Positions 1 through 9,072 are shown, counted from the stretch's first letter. The stretch is 24,338 bases of DNA from Coemansia sp. RSA 487 (GCA_027577595.1 JANBRJ010000147.1:1-24338), one strand, 5' to 3'. Numbers and translations are program-made. The notes: a model not told the origin generated them from the letters alone.

Positions 1-130
1 TTCCTGGTTGCTAACCCATATAGCATTATTGTGAATGTTTAGTTCTGTTCCAAAAGAATCCACACCAATTAAAAAAGCGAACTACAGTGGTGAGCCAATA
101 TTTTTACTTTTGATATATTTATTGTTTCTC

Positions 131-391
131 TGTAACAAAACAAGCAGGGACCCGGGATGGATAACAAGGAGTAAAGAGATACGTTTACTTTTTATTCTTC
201 AGCTAGATAAAAAATAATAATCAGTAAAAACCCATTGCCTTTCTCGAAAGGCAATGTCCAAGAAAATGGTGCCCTTTATATGTAACAGCTCTCTGTTACG
301 TATAGTGCACCATTGCAATGTCCACAATTAGCGGTTGGCCCAGCCCATTTGAAAGGATCAGCCTTTCATATAATAGCACACTAGTGTGACA
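131..391 (-). mobile_element. Solo LTR, older copy (LTR retrotransposon, probably Ty3-like)
   Basis: This 261-bp repeat matches the copy at 10683-10949 along its whole length with clear divergence. Read on the minus strand it starts TGTCAC and ends GTTACA, has a TATA element (CATATAAAGGGC, about 271-282) and an AATAAA further on, which sets its sense as minus. No internal retrotransposon region adjoins it, so it is a solo LTR. The flanking 5-mers (TTCTC and TTTTT) do not form a convincing target duplication, in line with greater age. Two inverted repeats stand out, at 233-256 and 267-312. The Ty3 assignment rests on LTR style alone. Confidence 0.75.
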
Positions 392-1308
392 TTTTTTACT
401 CGTGGCATGATACCAAGCTATGATAAACTTGTGACATTTGTAGAAGCAGCATGAACTGCTGTCTTTTATTGTTTTTGTAAAATAAAAGAAACAAGAGATA
501 GAGAACTAACATTTAAAGGTTAAACATGTAAAAAATTGGCCCACCACTGCAATATCACTTATATGGAAGCCCACTAAATGCTAGCTCAGTAGCTGTGTGC
601 TGTAGACATTGCTTTCTTTATCACACCTTTTAAAAAATACAGTTGTAGGGTTTGTGTGGTTGTCCTGTGTAGATGCTGCCAGCGTAACTTACTCTTGCTT
701 AATGTGTGGTGTAGATTATATTTATTAGCTTGCAAAACAAATGTCATGGAAAGATCAAGGAAAACTGACAAAAACAAGGATACATAAAAGATGCTAGTAA
801 CAAAAGATAGAGAAAGCAAATATCAGCTAACAGAAATAAAAGGAAGCACTAGTGTTACACTGTTGATGCTAGAGCTGTTACATAAGAGTATTCAATATCT
901 TTATAAAACAGAACCAAAGATAACATGACAAATATGGTATAAATGTCAGGCTATTTATATAGCCATAGAGCCAAGAGTTGTGATAATATTTCCTTAAATT
1001 ACATATCAAGGATATGACATATTATATATCATATGTCGTATGTCTTGTTGCTGTATGCAAAGTTGGAATGACACACATTCTATGATCCAGGATGTCCTCC
1101 TACGTTTATATACTAGTATTCAAATTCCATGCTTGATATATTAATCATTGTTAAATAATATTCGTACTAAGAAAGTGGTACCTATTCTAAAGCTATGGTG
1201 TTGTCAAACTAAGTAAAGTAAAGGTAACAAGTATTACCAATATATATGAAAATATAATATCAGGATGCGTAATTATCCCAATTCATCTGCTTTGTACTTA
1301 TAGCCCCT
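392..1308. other. A+T-rich spacer without a recognisable gene
   Basis: No frame on either strand gives a protein I recognise. The minus-strand reading open at 586-819 has no domain-like composition. I see no tRNA, tandem array or terminal inverted repeats here. Confidence 0.5.
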
Positions 1309-1431
1309 TTACAGTATGGTACAGCAGCCACTTTTCCCGTATGGGCACCTAGGTTCATGGTAGTTTAGAGAATCTGGACTTCGCTGATTTACATTACAAT
1401 GTTTGCAATTAAATCCCTGAGTAAGCAACAT
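1309..1431 (-). other. C2HC zinc-finger coding segment (40-aa ORF; exon or remnant)
   Basis: A 40-residue ATG-to-stop frame reads MLLTQGFNCKHC and later NYHEPRCPYGK. The first cysteine pair is C9-x2-C12, then a 12-residue finger with Leu at the hydrophobic position, then His25-x3-Cys29. This is the C-x2-C-x12-H-x3-C layout of C2HC fingers, which otherwise follow the C2H2 fold. It is the last of five such segments on this strand between 1.3 and 3.75 kb. It could be an independent small protein, one exon of an intron-broken zinc-finger gene, or a fossil. A CAG acceptor-like site lies just before the finger. The motif is seen directly; that it is a gene is inference. Confidence 0.4.
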
Positions 1432-2122
1432 ATTTTTTTGTATCTTGTAGTAATTAGCAGCTCAGGAATATATTGTATATGTGAAGAAAAATAACAAATG
1501 TAAAAGCGTCCATGTTTTAAGCTTTTATGTGATACAAAATCTAATTACTGGATGTATGTTTAGCATTATTTAACAGCATGTCATGTTATCACAGATAGGC
1601 AGACCTTTTTCTTGGGAGGGGTTCCTTCTTTAGTTTTTATAATATACTTTTATTCATACTAAACTTTGGGCATTTTTTGGACATATCCGTGTTTAGTAAG
1701 GCTATTTGGTTATATATTCTGTTCTTTATTTAGAGGGGTATTCACAACTATTGTCTAGTTATTACTTGGCTCTAGCTATAATTTATCAAAATCAGTGGTT
1801 GTTTGAGAAATTATGTATTTACGCTTGCATAATATCCCACATTTCACGTCTTGGCTAGCCATACCAACGTATTTATACAGGCAATCTCCATTCATATTTA
1901 TTATTATCTCTCAATTGAAACTTATGATAGTGCGATATAATGCTCTATTCCACAATAGGTTTGGCTTTACTGACCACATATGCTCATTACTTTTTTATCC
2001 TGACATTACAAAGCAAAAGTTGTCCGCGTTTACATGTGCGTTCCAGATATCCTCATATTGTATTATTTTATGCCGCCTGAGTACAAGATGAGTTACAATG
2101 TAATTGTAATGGGCAATAGGCC

Positions 2123-2278
2123 TTAACTTTCGCTATACCAAATAACAAATTTATTTGTTTGTTCTGATTCTACCTGCATTTTTCCACAGTGGATGCAAAA
2201 CTGAAGATAACCGACAATGGGCTGTTTGCATACTTTGCAAGTGTATTTTGTATTGATGAGAACTTTTTGGTTGTTCAT
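2123..2278 (-). other. Zinc-ribbon coding segment (51-aa ORF; exon or remnant)
   Basis: A 51-residue ATG-to-stop frame contains CKVCKQPIVGYLQFCIHCGK, residues 14-33. The spacing C-x2-C-x10-C-x2-C-G, with Phe before the third cysteine, is that of the short zinc-ribbon (double-knuckle) domains found at the ends of many eukaryotic and prokaryotic proteins. A second frame is open over the same DNA (2151-2444) but shows no motif. Such ribbons bind one zinc and often serve as protein- or RNA-contact modules; no specific role can be given. The segment lies in line with C2H2-type segments on the same strand, so it may belong with them. Confidence 0.4.
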
Positions 2279-2584
2279 CTTTATTATTGGCATTGTTTTC
2301 CGTGACTGGCGGTGATGAGCAATTTATCAGGTAAATAGAAATAGTTTTTTGCCTTGTAAAATAGCCAAGGATCCGATAATCCCTTTTTATTTGAAACGAG
2401 TAGATGTCATAGCAACTCAATTGTAACTGTACACAATTCCTCAATTACCAAATAAAGGCACCAACTTTATGAATTGTCATACATGATACTTATTACCTAT
2501 GTGATAAAACCAAACTAATAAAAGACTGCAACACAATGTAACAGACATATTATCCAGTTACACTGATTTTACTTACGTTTGTCT

Positions 2585-2689
2585 TTATTGTAGATAAATG
2601 GAATTTATAATACGCGTGTGCTCTTTATACCCCTCCAAGCTGGTGCCTATTTCATTGCACATTTTACACTGGTAGTTTCTTTTTATGTT
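2585..2689 (-). other. Partial C2H2 zinc-finger coding segment
   Basis: A stop-to-stop stretch reads NYQCKMCNEIGTSLEGYKEH. It has Tyr-x-Cys-x2-Cys, a 12-residue finger with Tyr at the hydrophobic position, and the first zinc histidine at the correct distance. The last ligand position carries Asn instead of His. There is no ATG in the open stretch, so it is either an exon, with the final ligand supplied by the next one, or a decayed finger. It lies between two better-preserved motifs on the same strand. Confidence 0.3.
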
Positions 2690-3077
2690 TCATAATACGA
2701 GGCTAGTACATTCCTTTAAGCAAAACATTGAAAGCTGAATTTGAATGTATTATCTACTATGAAATTAATTGCTGCAGTCATTTTACAAGCTAGATAGGCA
2801 TTAAAGTATTTTGATAGAGTAGAATAACGTATGCGTATATATGAAATGCGTTTGAAAATTAGATAAATGACAAGCAAGCAGCGAGACTCTTTAAATAATC
2901 AAACCAATATTCATTTTACATTTGTGTATTCACTGAATTTACCACATGTTATTGTAAAATATGTTTACTATTGAATCAGATAATGGTAATAATAGTCAAT
3001 AATGATGTGTTTGTATTTTCTTGCAAAGGGTTTAGAAGGTCAACCATAGGTACATTGTCGCAATCAAGCCGCCTGTA

Positions 3078-3245
3078 CTATGCTCCAATTCTGTGTATGT
3101 CACGCATATGTTCATTGAAAGGGACTATTCCATTAAATATTTTGCTGCACATGGTGCATGCGTACCTTTTTAACACTGCAAATTGGACGGTGTTTGATGT
3201 TTTCCAAAGTGTGCATGGCTTGCTGAGAAGTGATATGTTGTTTAG
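3078..3245 (-). other. C2H2 zinc-finger coding segment
   Basis: The open stretch encodes KRYACTMCSKIFNGIVPFNE followed by HMRDIH. All zinc ligands and core residues of a classical finger are present: Tyr-x-Cys-x2-Cys-x3-Phe-x5-Phe-x2-His-x4-His, at 3093-3158. There is no ATG ahead of the finger in the open frame, but a pyrimidine-rich tract ending in CAG sits just upstream on this strand, which would suit an internal exon. The frame stops four codons after the last histidine. Such fingers usually bind DNA in tandem; here only one is found per open stretch. Confidence 0.4.
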
Positions 3246-3590
3246 TTATATGTTCGATTTAGTGGTAGTAAGGTAATGGTCAATAAAAGGTGGTTCTGGC
3301 GGTTTTTGGAATATTTATATGCTATCTATTCTTGGCACTACGATATTATTACACTGTGATTTATTAGATATTAGGCTTGAGAACAGTCCCATGAAAAACA
3401 ATTGTAGTTTTGTAATCGAAAGTTTCTTATATAAAGAACTAGTATATAAGTATGAATCTTTTCCGCAAACACAATAGTTTATTTTAGAAAGTACGGATTT
3501 ATGAACACGTTCACGAATTGTGAATTATCCTAGTTTACCGAAAGCATGAATAAGGAAATGATCTGGTGTATATTATTGTGCTATGCTATC

Positions 3591-3740
3591 TTAACAATCA
3601 AAAAGAAAATAACCATGGAAGCACACCCTATGTGAATGTAGTATTTCTTCTTCAAAAAACACCTCTTCACACACTTCGCAGGTAAAAGTTTGAGGCTTAC
3701 AAGAATACAGACGGCAATTGTGAATTTTATGAAGTACCAT
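3591..3740 (-). other. C2H2 zinc-finger coding segment (49-aa ORF)
   Basis: A 49-residue ATG frame contains FTCEVCEEVFFEEEILHSH and ends the finger at RVCFH. Cys21-x2-Cys24-x12-His37-x4-His42, with Phe28 and Leu34 in the core positions, is an exact C2H2 match (3615-3680). Just upstream on the minus strand is a run of seven T followed by ACTAG (AG at 3747-3748), a good 3-prime splice site that would leave the frame open. This favours an internal exon of an intron-containing gene over a stand-alone peptide. Neither is proven. Confidence 0.42.
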
Positions 3741-4044
3741 GATAATCTAGTAAAAAAAGGGTCGACACTGAAAGGAAAGCATGAATATGCCAATAGATCT
3801 ATGATTTTTAGACGAATGTATGCAAGTTAGAAAATGGAGGCAGAGGGCTGGAATTGGAATGATTTGAACATAAGGAAGGCAATCTTAATGTGTAGGGTAG
3901 GCAATTCCTTTTAAGCAATCCTAATGAATCAATGAGAGGTGGAACTGTGACCAGTACAGCCTGTTGTTTATTTGTTGAACAATGGAGTACATCAACCACT
4001 GTCAACGAATGCAGCTACCGAGATCAGCGTACAATGAACCCTAC

Positions 4045-4188
4045 CTACGCTGAACAGGTTTTATGTATAATTATCCCGCGTGTGTAATGACCCGAGTGAG
4101 AAGCTGCAAAATCCCGCAAATGATCATCAACGGCTAATATATCACTTGCGGCCCTGGCAGTGATGTTCCAATTGCGCAAGGCCTCCAT
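4045..4188 (-). CDS. Possible leader ORF or first exon upstream of the zinc-finger segments
   Basis: A 47-codon ATG frame starts MEALRNWNITARAASDILAV. Its G+C content and codon use resemble the intact genes of this window and contrast with the A+T-rich DNA on both sides. It lies upstream, on the same strand, of the zinc-finger segments at 3740-1309. GT dinucleotides in a GTAGGT context follow right at its stop, so it could be a first exon spliced to them. I do not recognise the peptide and see no signal sequence or membrane segment. Confidence 0.25.
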   Translation of the reverse strand: MEALRNWNITARAASDILAVDDHLRDFAASHSGHYTRGIIIHKTCSA

Positions 4189-5489
4189 CCTTTTGCACAA
4201 ATAAAAAATAGCAAATATGTATTTGTATTCCCCGCTCCTTGCCGAGGTGCCAATTTTTCATGATTTCTCTCTATAAAAGCTCGCCAATTACACTTTTCAG
4301 TAGCATGAAAAAATATATATATTAGCTAATCATTAAAAGCAAAAAATTGGTGCATGCTGCTCTATTGTGACATTTGTCGATAAAGCTGCGAAATTATTAA
4401 TGCTTACCCAAAATATGCAAGCAAATCCCATGTATACCATTGTAAACCTGATTGCACACATGGAATATACATTGTTGTGGCTTGCTGGAAGCTAGTTGTT
4501 TATTGTATATTTGCGAAAGCGACATGACGATTTGAAGTAGCCAATTTTCTATGTATTTGAGCAGTTATCACCAGTAATGGCAAGTTGCGAAGAAAAGCGT
4601 AAATAAAGCAGGATCGTTTTGAGCGCCTTATATAAATTTCGATTTAAATGTGTCAGAATATGAACTATTCATAGTGAATGTGACGATGTGTTTACATTCG
4701 GTCTTTATTGCAGCGTTATACACAACATGCTTATTTTTTACACCAGAGCTGAAAAGCAGTTGCAATTGTGCAATTAGCCGAATATTTGTACATACAGCCT
4801 AATACCTTCGTTATATAGTCTTGAATAGGAAGTTACTAATTCTATAAATGTGCAATTGCTAGTTAATCCATGGTTAATTTCATTTAGTTTCGTTGAGTAA
4901 TGTATTTTTTGCTGATCAGAGCGTCGAATAATTAATTGGCACTATAATGGAAGAAGCTTCTAGACACAGAATCAGCTGAACTAAGCAGAATATTTGATTT
5001 GTTTTATTAAGGAGGCTTGTATAAACATAACCTCCCATACAGTATTTGTTTTTTACGAATTCCGGATCAGAGAATAATGAGTATAAAATTCCATATACTT
5101 GAGTGACGAAAAATAATATCCTTAAGAGTATAATTCATGCATGAAGACGATTGTGTATTCCTGGAATCCCGCAAATAATGTGTATAAATCGTCTTTATGT
5201 GTCTTTTTTTCCCGTATACGTTTATTCGCTTCAACCCTACCACTTAAGCCCAATTATAAAGCATTTAAGTGTATTAGTTTTTCCAATATCAGAATGTGTT
5301 TGGCTTTGGGTTTATTTTTAAACAATAGACGCTGGTCTTTCACTGTATGAAGACACACTTTCTCTAGGAAAGTCCTGGTTAAACGACAGCGAGTGTGATA
5401 ACAACTAGGTTTGCAAGTTACCAAGCTGCAATCATTATCAGAAAGTGTTACGTAGCTTTATCAGCTATAAATGCCAATGTTTTGTTTGA
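4189..5489. other. A+T-rich spacer without a recognisable gene
   Basis: Nothing here can be assigned. A TATA-like TATAAAAG on the plus strand near 4273 is followed only by frames of a few codons. Another TATAAAA near 5082 precedes a 69-codon frame (5141-5350) that resembles nothing I know. The part next to 5490 does not continue the Fanzor homology upstream. Confidence 0.45.
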
Positions 5490-6053
5490 AATAAACCTAT
5501 TCGTGATGTCAGGATGCGACGGATGCTAAGACAACTCGAATTTGAAGTTTATCTGCTTGACGAATTTCGCACTTCAAGGCTGTGTCCGCCATGCCACGGT
5601 GTGCTCGAGAAATTCAAGAAAATAAAAAACTTGCGGCCGTTTCGAAGTTCAGAGAAGAGAAAGCGCAAGGCCTTATGCCATGGATTGCTTGGATGTGCAA
5701 GCACAGAGTGTATAAAGGCTGTAACGGAGGCGACAAACAAAAACAAGAGGAAAGGAAAAAGCAGTGCTGCGCAATACGACTCTGCTTGGACTGCCAAAGC
5801 CAGATGCTGGAATCGCGACATTTCCGCTACCATCAACTCCCGCTATATCGTCAACTGGCAGCTCGAGCACAGCAAAGTCCCCAAACCGTTCAGATGCTCC
5901 ACTGCTTCTGCATATGCTTCTACCGCAGAGCCTCAGCATACTTACCAAACTTGGGTCCTATATTGCAAGTGCTCTGCTGTTTCTCTTTTGAATTTATTGC
6001 GGATGCTTCTAAATGATACTTGCTGTTGTTGCTGTTGTTTTGTATGTTTTTGA
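5490..6053 (+). pseudogene. C-terminal fragment of a Fanzor (eukaryotic TnpB-like RNA-guided nuclease)
   Basis: The frame reads YLLDEFRTSRLCPPCHG early and CWNRDISATINSRYIVNW later. In Fanzor/TnpB proteins the EFRTS block leads into the zinc ribbon, and the WNRD-x-x-A-x-x-N block carries the last RuvC aspartate. Here the ribbon pairs are C24/C27 and C61/C66 and the aspartate is D102, counted from the ATG at 5514. The spacer LRPFR, the LCHGLLGC block and the VPKPF ending are as I recall for fungal Fanzor1-type proteins. In-frame homology begins about 5490, before the ATG and right after a stop. The several hundred residues carrying the wedge/REC domains and the first two RuvC motifs are missing, so no active nuclease is possible. 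The fragment has no internal stop and is more G+C-rich than its flanks. Homology fades after about 5945; the Cys-rich tail comes from T/G-rich DNA. No terminal repeats of the element are visible. Confidence 0.72.
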
Positions 6054-6539
6054 TTGCCTATTTTTTACTAATATTCATCATGGTTTTTTCTACTGCTTTT
6101 TTATTTCGTATTGTATTGTATTGGTGGCTACAAATGACGAGTTCTCGCAATCAGCAGAAAACACTCGACTTTCACACGTCGTCGAAACACTAACTCGTCA
6201 GCGCTTGTCTTTTACAAACATCCCTTCCTCCCAAATAGTATAGAGCTACCCGTGTTTTTTGGATTCAAAGTTTATCTTTGATGTTTGATGAATCTTGCTA
6301 ACAATGTGCAATTATGATGCCCCCGCTAATTAGATAACCATTAGCAGAAATTGGTTTTCTGATTGTAAAAAGGCAACATCGTTCTTAACACTCAATTTAA
6401 TGAGGAGGCGAAGTCTCGAGTTCTGAGGCTTGCAGTGATTCTGCCGTGAAGAAAGAAGGTACTCCGTTTTTTTACAACAGTCACAAAGCTAGATAACACT
6501 AAGCGTTTGCTTTAACAGGGTAAATAAATTATTTGTGTG

Positions 6540-6547
6540 TATAAATA
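6540..6547 (+). promoter_or_regulatory. TATA box (TATAAATA)
   Basis: It lies 74 bp before the ATG at 6614, the same spacing seen for other TATA-led genes in this window. A C/A-rich leader precedes the ATG. Confidence 0.35.
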
Positions 6548-6613
6548 CGTTTTCTTTCCAAGCAAGTTTTTATCTACAACTTTCAACTTGTAATTATTCA
6601 AACCCCAACAACG

Positions 6614-6709
6614 ATGGCATTAACCAACACTCATAGAGCAGCCGCAAATTTATGTTTGCCTCTCACTGGAATGGAAATAAGAGACAATTTGGTCCATATA
6701 TATATGTAA
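6614..6709 (+). CDS. Possible 31-aa small ORF behind a TATA box
   Basis: The frame begins MALTNTHRAAANLCLPLTG and stops after 31 codons. A TATAAATA element lies 74 bp upstream and a CAACAACG sequence abuts the ATG, so the start region looks like a genuine fungal promoter and leader. The peptide has no motif I recognise and is not clearly a signal peptide. It could be a small protein, the front of a gene whose body has been lost, or chance. The stop falls in an AT-dinucleotide tract. Confidence 0.22.
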   Translation: MALTNTHRAAANLCLPLTGMEIRDNLVHIYM

Positions 6710-6991
6710 TATATGCGCTGGAGCATTACTTAATATGCGACCTCCGCGCATGTTTTAGAGTTGCCCATTAGCCGCAAACGTGATAAGGGTTTCAAGTTTA
6801 GCTTTCATAAAGGCTATTTGTAACTGACAACGTATGTTGCAGCAAGTTGTATACCAAAACAAGTTCTATTAATCGTTCCTCCTTTTTATCATTAAAACTA
6901 AAGCAATTAAATATATATTCAGTCATAACATGTAATCAACCTCGGCGCTCAGCGTCTCAGGTTTAGGACAGGAGTATCGTTGCTGAATTAT

Positions 6992-8683
6992 TCAAACGGC
7001 ACCTTCGTTCTCTGCATCTATCGCATCCAGAAGCCACGTGGGTATAAGCTGATAAACCCCGGCAGTGCAACCAGGCACAACACGCCCGATTGCATGTTCT
7101 AGTCCAGGAAACTCGAGCTCACCGTAAATGTCTAGAGTTATAAGGTTTACCAGCATAGATACAAACTTTAGTAGGTTACTCTTGAATATGTGCTTGTGTT
7201 TGGATGCTGTGCAGTGCGCTAGGCTAAGCTGTGACAAATACCGATGCTTTGCAAGACGTTGGTGCTCGGTGACCGGGTATCTCGACGTGAATTTCAGGAT
7301 TCCCTCGAACGAGCGGAGATTGTGCAGGCTGTCAAACAAAAGAAGCAGCTGGTCAAACGTCAGGGCCCAAGAGTTTAGTGTTACATGCATGAGGTTGGCG
7401 TGGGGGACGTGAGAGATGCGTCTGACTGACGGATCAAACGGCCGTTCGAATGATGGAGGAGGAGAATATGCACTTAGTCCAGGCGATGCTGCTGTTGCGG
7501 CAGCAATGGCAGATGGCGTAGTATTATACATGTCCTCATACAACTCGGGCATTTCCACGCGTAGATCGACAAGGGTTGAGCAGCTTTCAATGATGCTTCC
7601 AAGCGTGCCCAGGCCAACAGGCACTGAAGGTATCAGAGTGTCGCCCAGTTCCACATCGTTGCCTAGCGACCCAATGCTTAGAAACTCTAGCCGCCGCATG
7701 CTCTGGCCAAGCAGCGCTACATCGGCATGCGAAATCCCATCCACTGCCAAAAACCTCACGTTTTCCCATTCGCTGCACATCAACCGCACTTGGTCGCTTT
7801 CCGTGACAATGTTCTGGCCGCCATAAGAAGGGTACACTGACTCGCTGAAGTAAAGCAACTGCAGTCCAGGCATCTGCGTGCCGTCGAGAATACCGTTTGG
7901 CAGGTCGACCTCAAGTTCTCTGTTTGATATTGCAATTCTCCGCAAGTTCGGGTACTTGAGTCTACTTCTTCCATCCATATTGTGCGCTATTCCAATAGCT
8001 TTGGCAATGTCGCTTGTGAACCCGTAAATGTTTATATCATGCAACGTCAGGCATGACTTTCGAACCAGCTCAGTCACTTCTGTCAGTTCTGCAGATGCGC
8101 CGTCCAGGAACATAACGCCAAGCTCGCGGTACTCGGGTAGCTGCAACCTCGGCTCGCTGTGCCACTGAGCCACATCAATAACCGAAATGCCAATAATCCG
8201 CAGTTCCTTGACATTTTCGTAATTCTTTGTGAAAAACCATTCTGCTATACTGCGTTCCTCTGACAGCGCCACCCATTGCTCCTGCGCTGAACCTAAACAC
8301 TCGTGAACAAAATCAATTATCTGGCTTGTACAAGCGTCTGTGCGTCCATTAAACGTGTCAAGTTCAATGGAAAACATGCTAATGTGCGACCAGTCCATTT
8401 TGCGGAAAGCGGCTAGTGCATCAAACCATTGCTCGTCGGTGATATCCTCGTCGTCAGATACGAGTAACCGGCATAGATGCGGCTGTACGTTCAAAAACTG
8501 CTGCAGCTTTCCCGTTATTACCACATCAGTTATCGTGAAGAATTCCCAGACATGCGCAATGGCATGGCTGTGAAGCCGCTGGTTCACTTGTGACAGCTGT
8601 CGTAGGTCTTCTTGACTATAATCCCATGACCGCAGGTACTCTATAATTTGCTTCAAGACGTTGTCCGGCAGTCTATCGAGCAT
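6992..8683 (-). CDS. F-box-like protein with leucine-rich-repeat-like body
   Basis: The 563-residue protein opens with MLDRLPDNVLKQIIEYL, the LP-x-x-(V/I)-L-x-x-I hallmark of an F-box. A conserved-looking second helix follows (LRQLSQVNQRLHSHAIAHVW, about residues 28-47). The rest has irregular Leu-rich units, for example LRIIGISV, LRRIAISN, LEFLSIGSLG and LVDLRVEMPEL, as in F-box/LRR proteins that hold substrates for SCF (Skp1-Cul1) ubiquitin ligases. A low-complexity Ala/Ser/Pro insert lies near residues 395-415. No membrane segment is seen. The start is the first ATG and places the F-box at the N-terminus, as usual. It is divergent from the P450 gene. Fungi of this grade have large lineage-specific families of such proteins, so the substrate cannot be guessed. 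Confidence 0.7.
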   Translation of the reverse strand: MLDRLPDNVLKQIIEYLRSWDYSQEDLRQLSQVNQRLHSHAIAHVWEFFTITDVVITGKLQQFLNVQPHLCRLLVSDDEDITDEQWFDALAAFRKMDWSHISMFSIELDTFNGRTDACTSQIIDFVHECLGSAQEQWVALSEERSIAEWFFTKNYENVKELRIIGISVIDVAQWHSEPRLQLPEYRELGVMFLDGASAELTEVTELVRKSCLTLHDINIYGFTSDIAKAIGIAHNMDGRSRLKYPNLRRIAISNRELEVDLPNGILDGTQMPGLQLLYFSESVYPSYGGQNIVTESDQVRLMCSEWENVRFLAVDGISHADVALLGQSMRRLEFLSIGSLGNDVELGDTLIPSVPVGLGTLGSIIESCSTLVDLRVEMPELYEDMYNTTPSAIAAATAASPGLSAYSPPPSFERPFDPSVRRISHVPHANLMHVTLNSWALTFDQLLLLFDSLHNLRSFEGILKFTSRYPVTEHQRLAKHRYLSQLSLAHCTASKHKHIFKSNLLKFVSMLVNLITLDIYGELEFPGLEHAIGRVVPGCTAGVYQLIPTWLLDAIDAENEGAV

Positions 8684-8864
8684 GCTTCAATACAATACTA
8701 TCGACAAGTGAATGAATGAATGAAATAAAGAGGCGACTTGATAACAGCAATGAGCAATATCTGATTTCAGAAAGGAGAAGGGGCGCTAGTTTTCAGTTCA
8801 ACAAAAAATAAAAATAAAAAATGCGGATCAAGCCATTCGTTTCTTTACGCATGTGGGCACAATG

Positions 8865-8870
8865 CACGTG
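8865..8870. promoter_or_regulatory. Palindromic E-box CACGTG in the divergent promoter
   Basis: CACGTG lies in the spacer between the F-box-like gene (ATG at 8683, minus) and the P450 (ATG at 9073, plus), about 90 bp before the P450 TATA box. In fungi this hexamer is the site for bHLH factors of the Cbf1/Pho4/Ino type. Only the sequence match is seen; use is inferred. Confidence 0.35.
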
Positions 8871-8961
8871 ATTCGTTCTTATGAATCTGAGGTTTAATGT
8901 GTGGCGCACATGCTATGCCTTTGATCAATCCCTATTGAGTTGGTCAAGAGAAAAGCGTGCT

Positions 8962-8969
8962 TTATAAAT
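8962..8969 (+). promoter_or_regulatory. TATA box of the P450 gene
   Basis: TTATAAAT lies 104 bp before the ATG at 9073. Transcription starting about 30 bp or more downstream would begin near or after 8998, which argues for 9073 as the translation start. Confidence 0.45.
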
Positions 8970-9072
8970 TTTGCCAAAGTTGGAGTTCAGGTTTGATATG
9001 CATGGTTTGCTTTCTTCAAAAAAAAATAGCTCACGACATCAGGATCTAATAGTATTTATTTTATTTCTGACA

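Larger units (their letters stand above)
6054..6991. other. Spacer between the Fanzor fragment and the F-box-like gene
   Basis: Mostly A+T-rich. A slightly G+C-richer patch at about 6130-6230 does not give a recognisable peptide. The only gene-like signal is a TATA box followed by a 31-codon ORF, listed separately. The 3-prime flank of the minus-strand gene that ends at 6992 also lies here. Confidence 0.4.

Noticed and set aside
4360-4500. Plus-strand Cys/His cluster (YCDICR and later HCKPDCTH) after a TATA-like box.
   Set aside because: A stop lies between the cysteine pairs and no finger spacing is met; likely chance.
5141-5350. 69-codon plus-strand frame after a TATAAAA near 5082.
   Set aside because: The peptide has no recognisable feature and does not connect to the Fanzor homology that starts at 5490.
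8971-9072. N-terminal extension of the P450 frame.
   Set aside because: The first codon at 8971 is TTG, the TATA box lies at 8962, and the extension would put extra residues before a normal membrane anchor.
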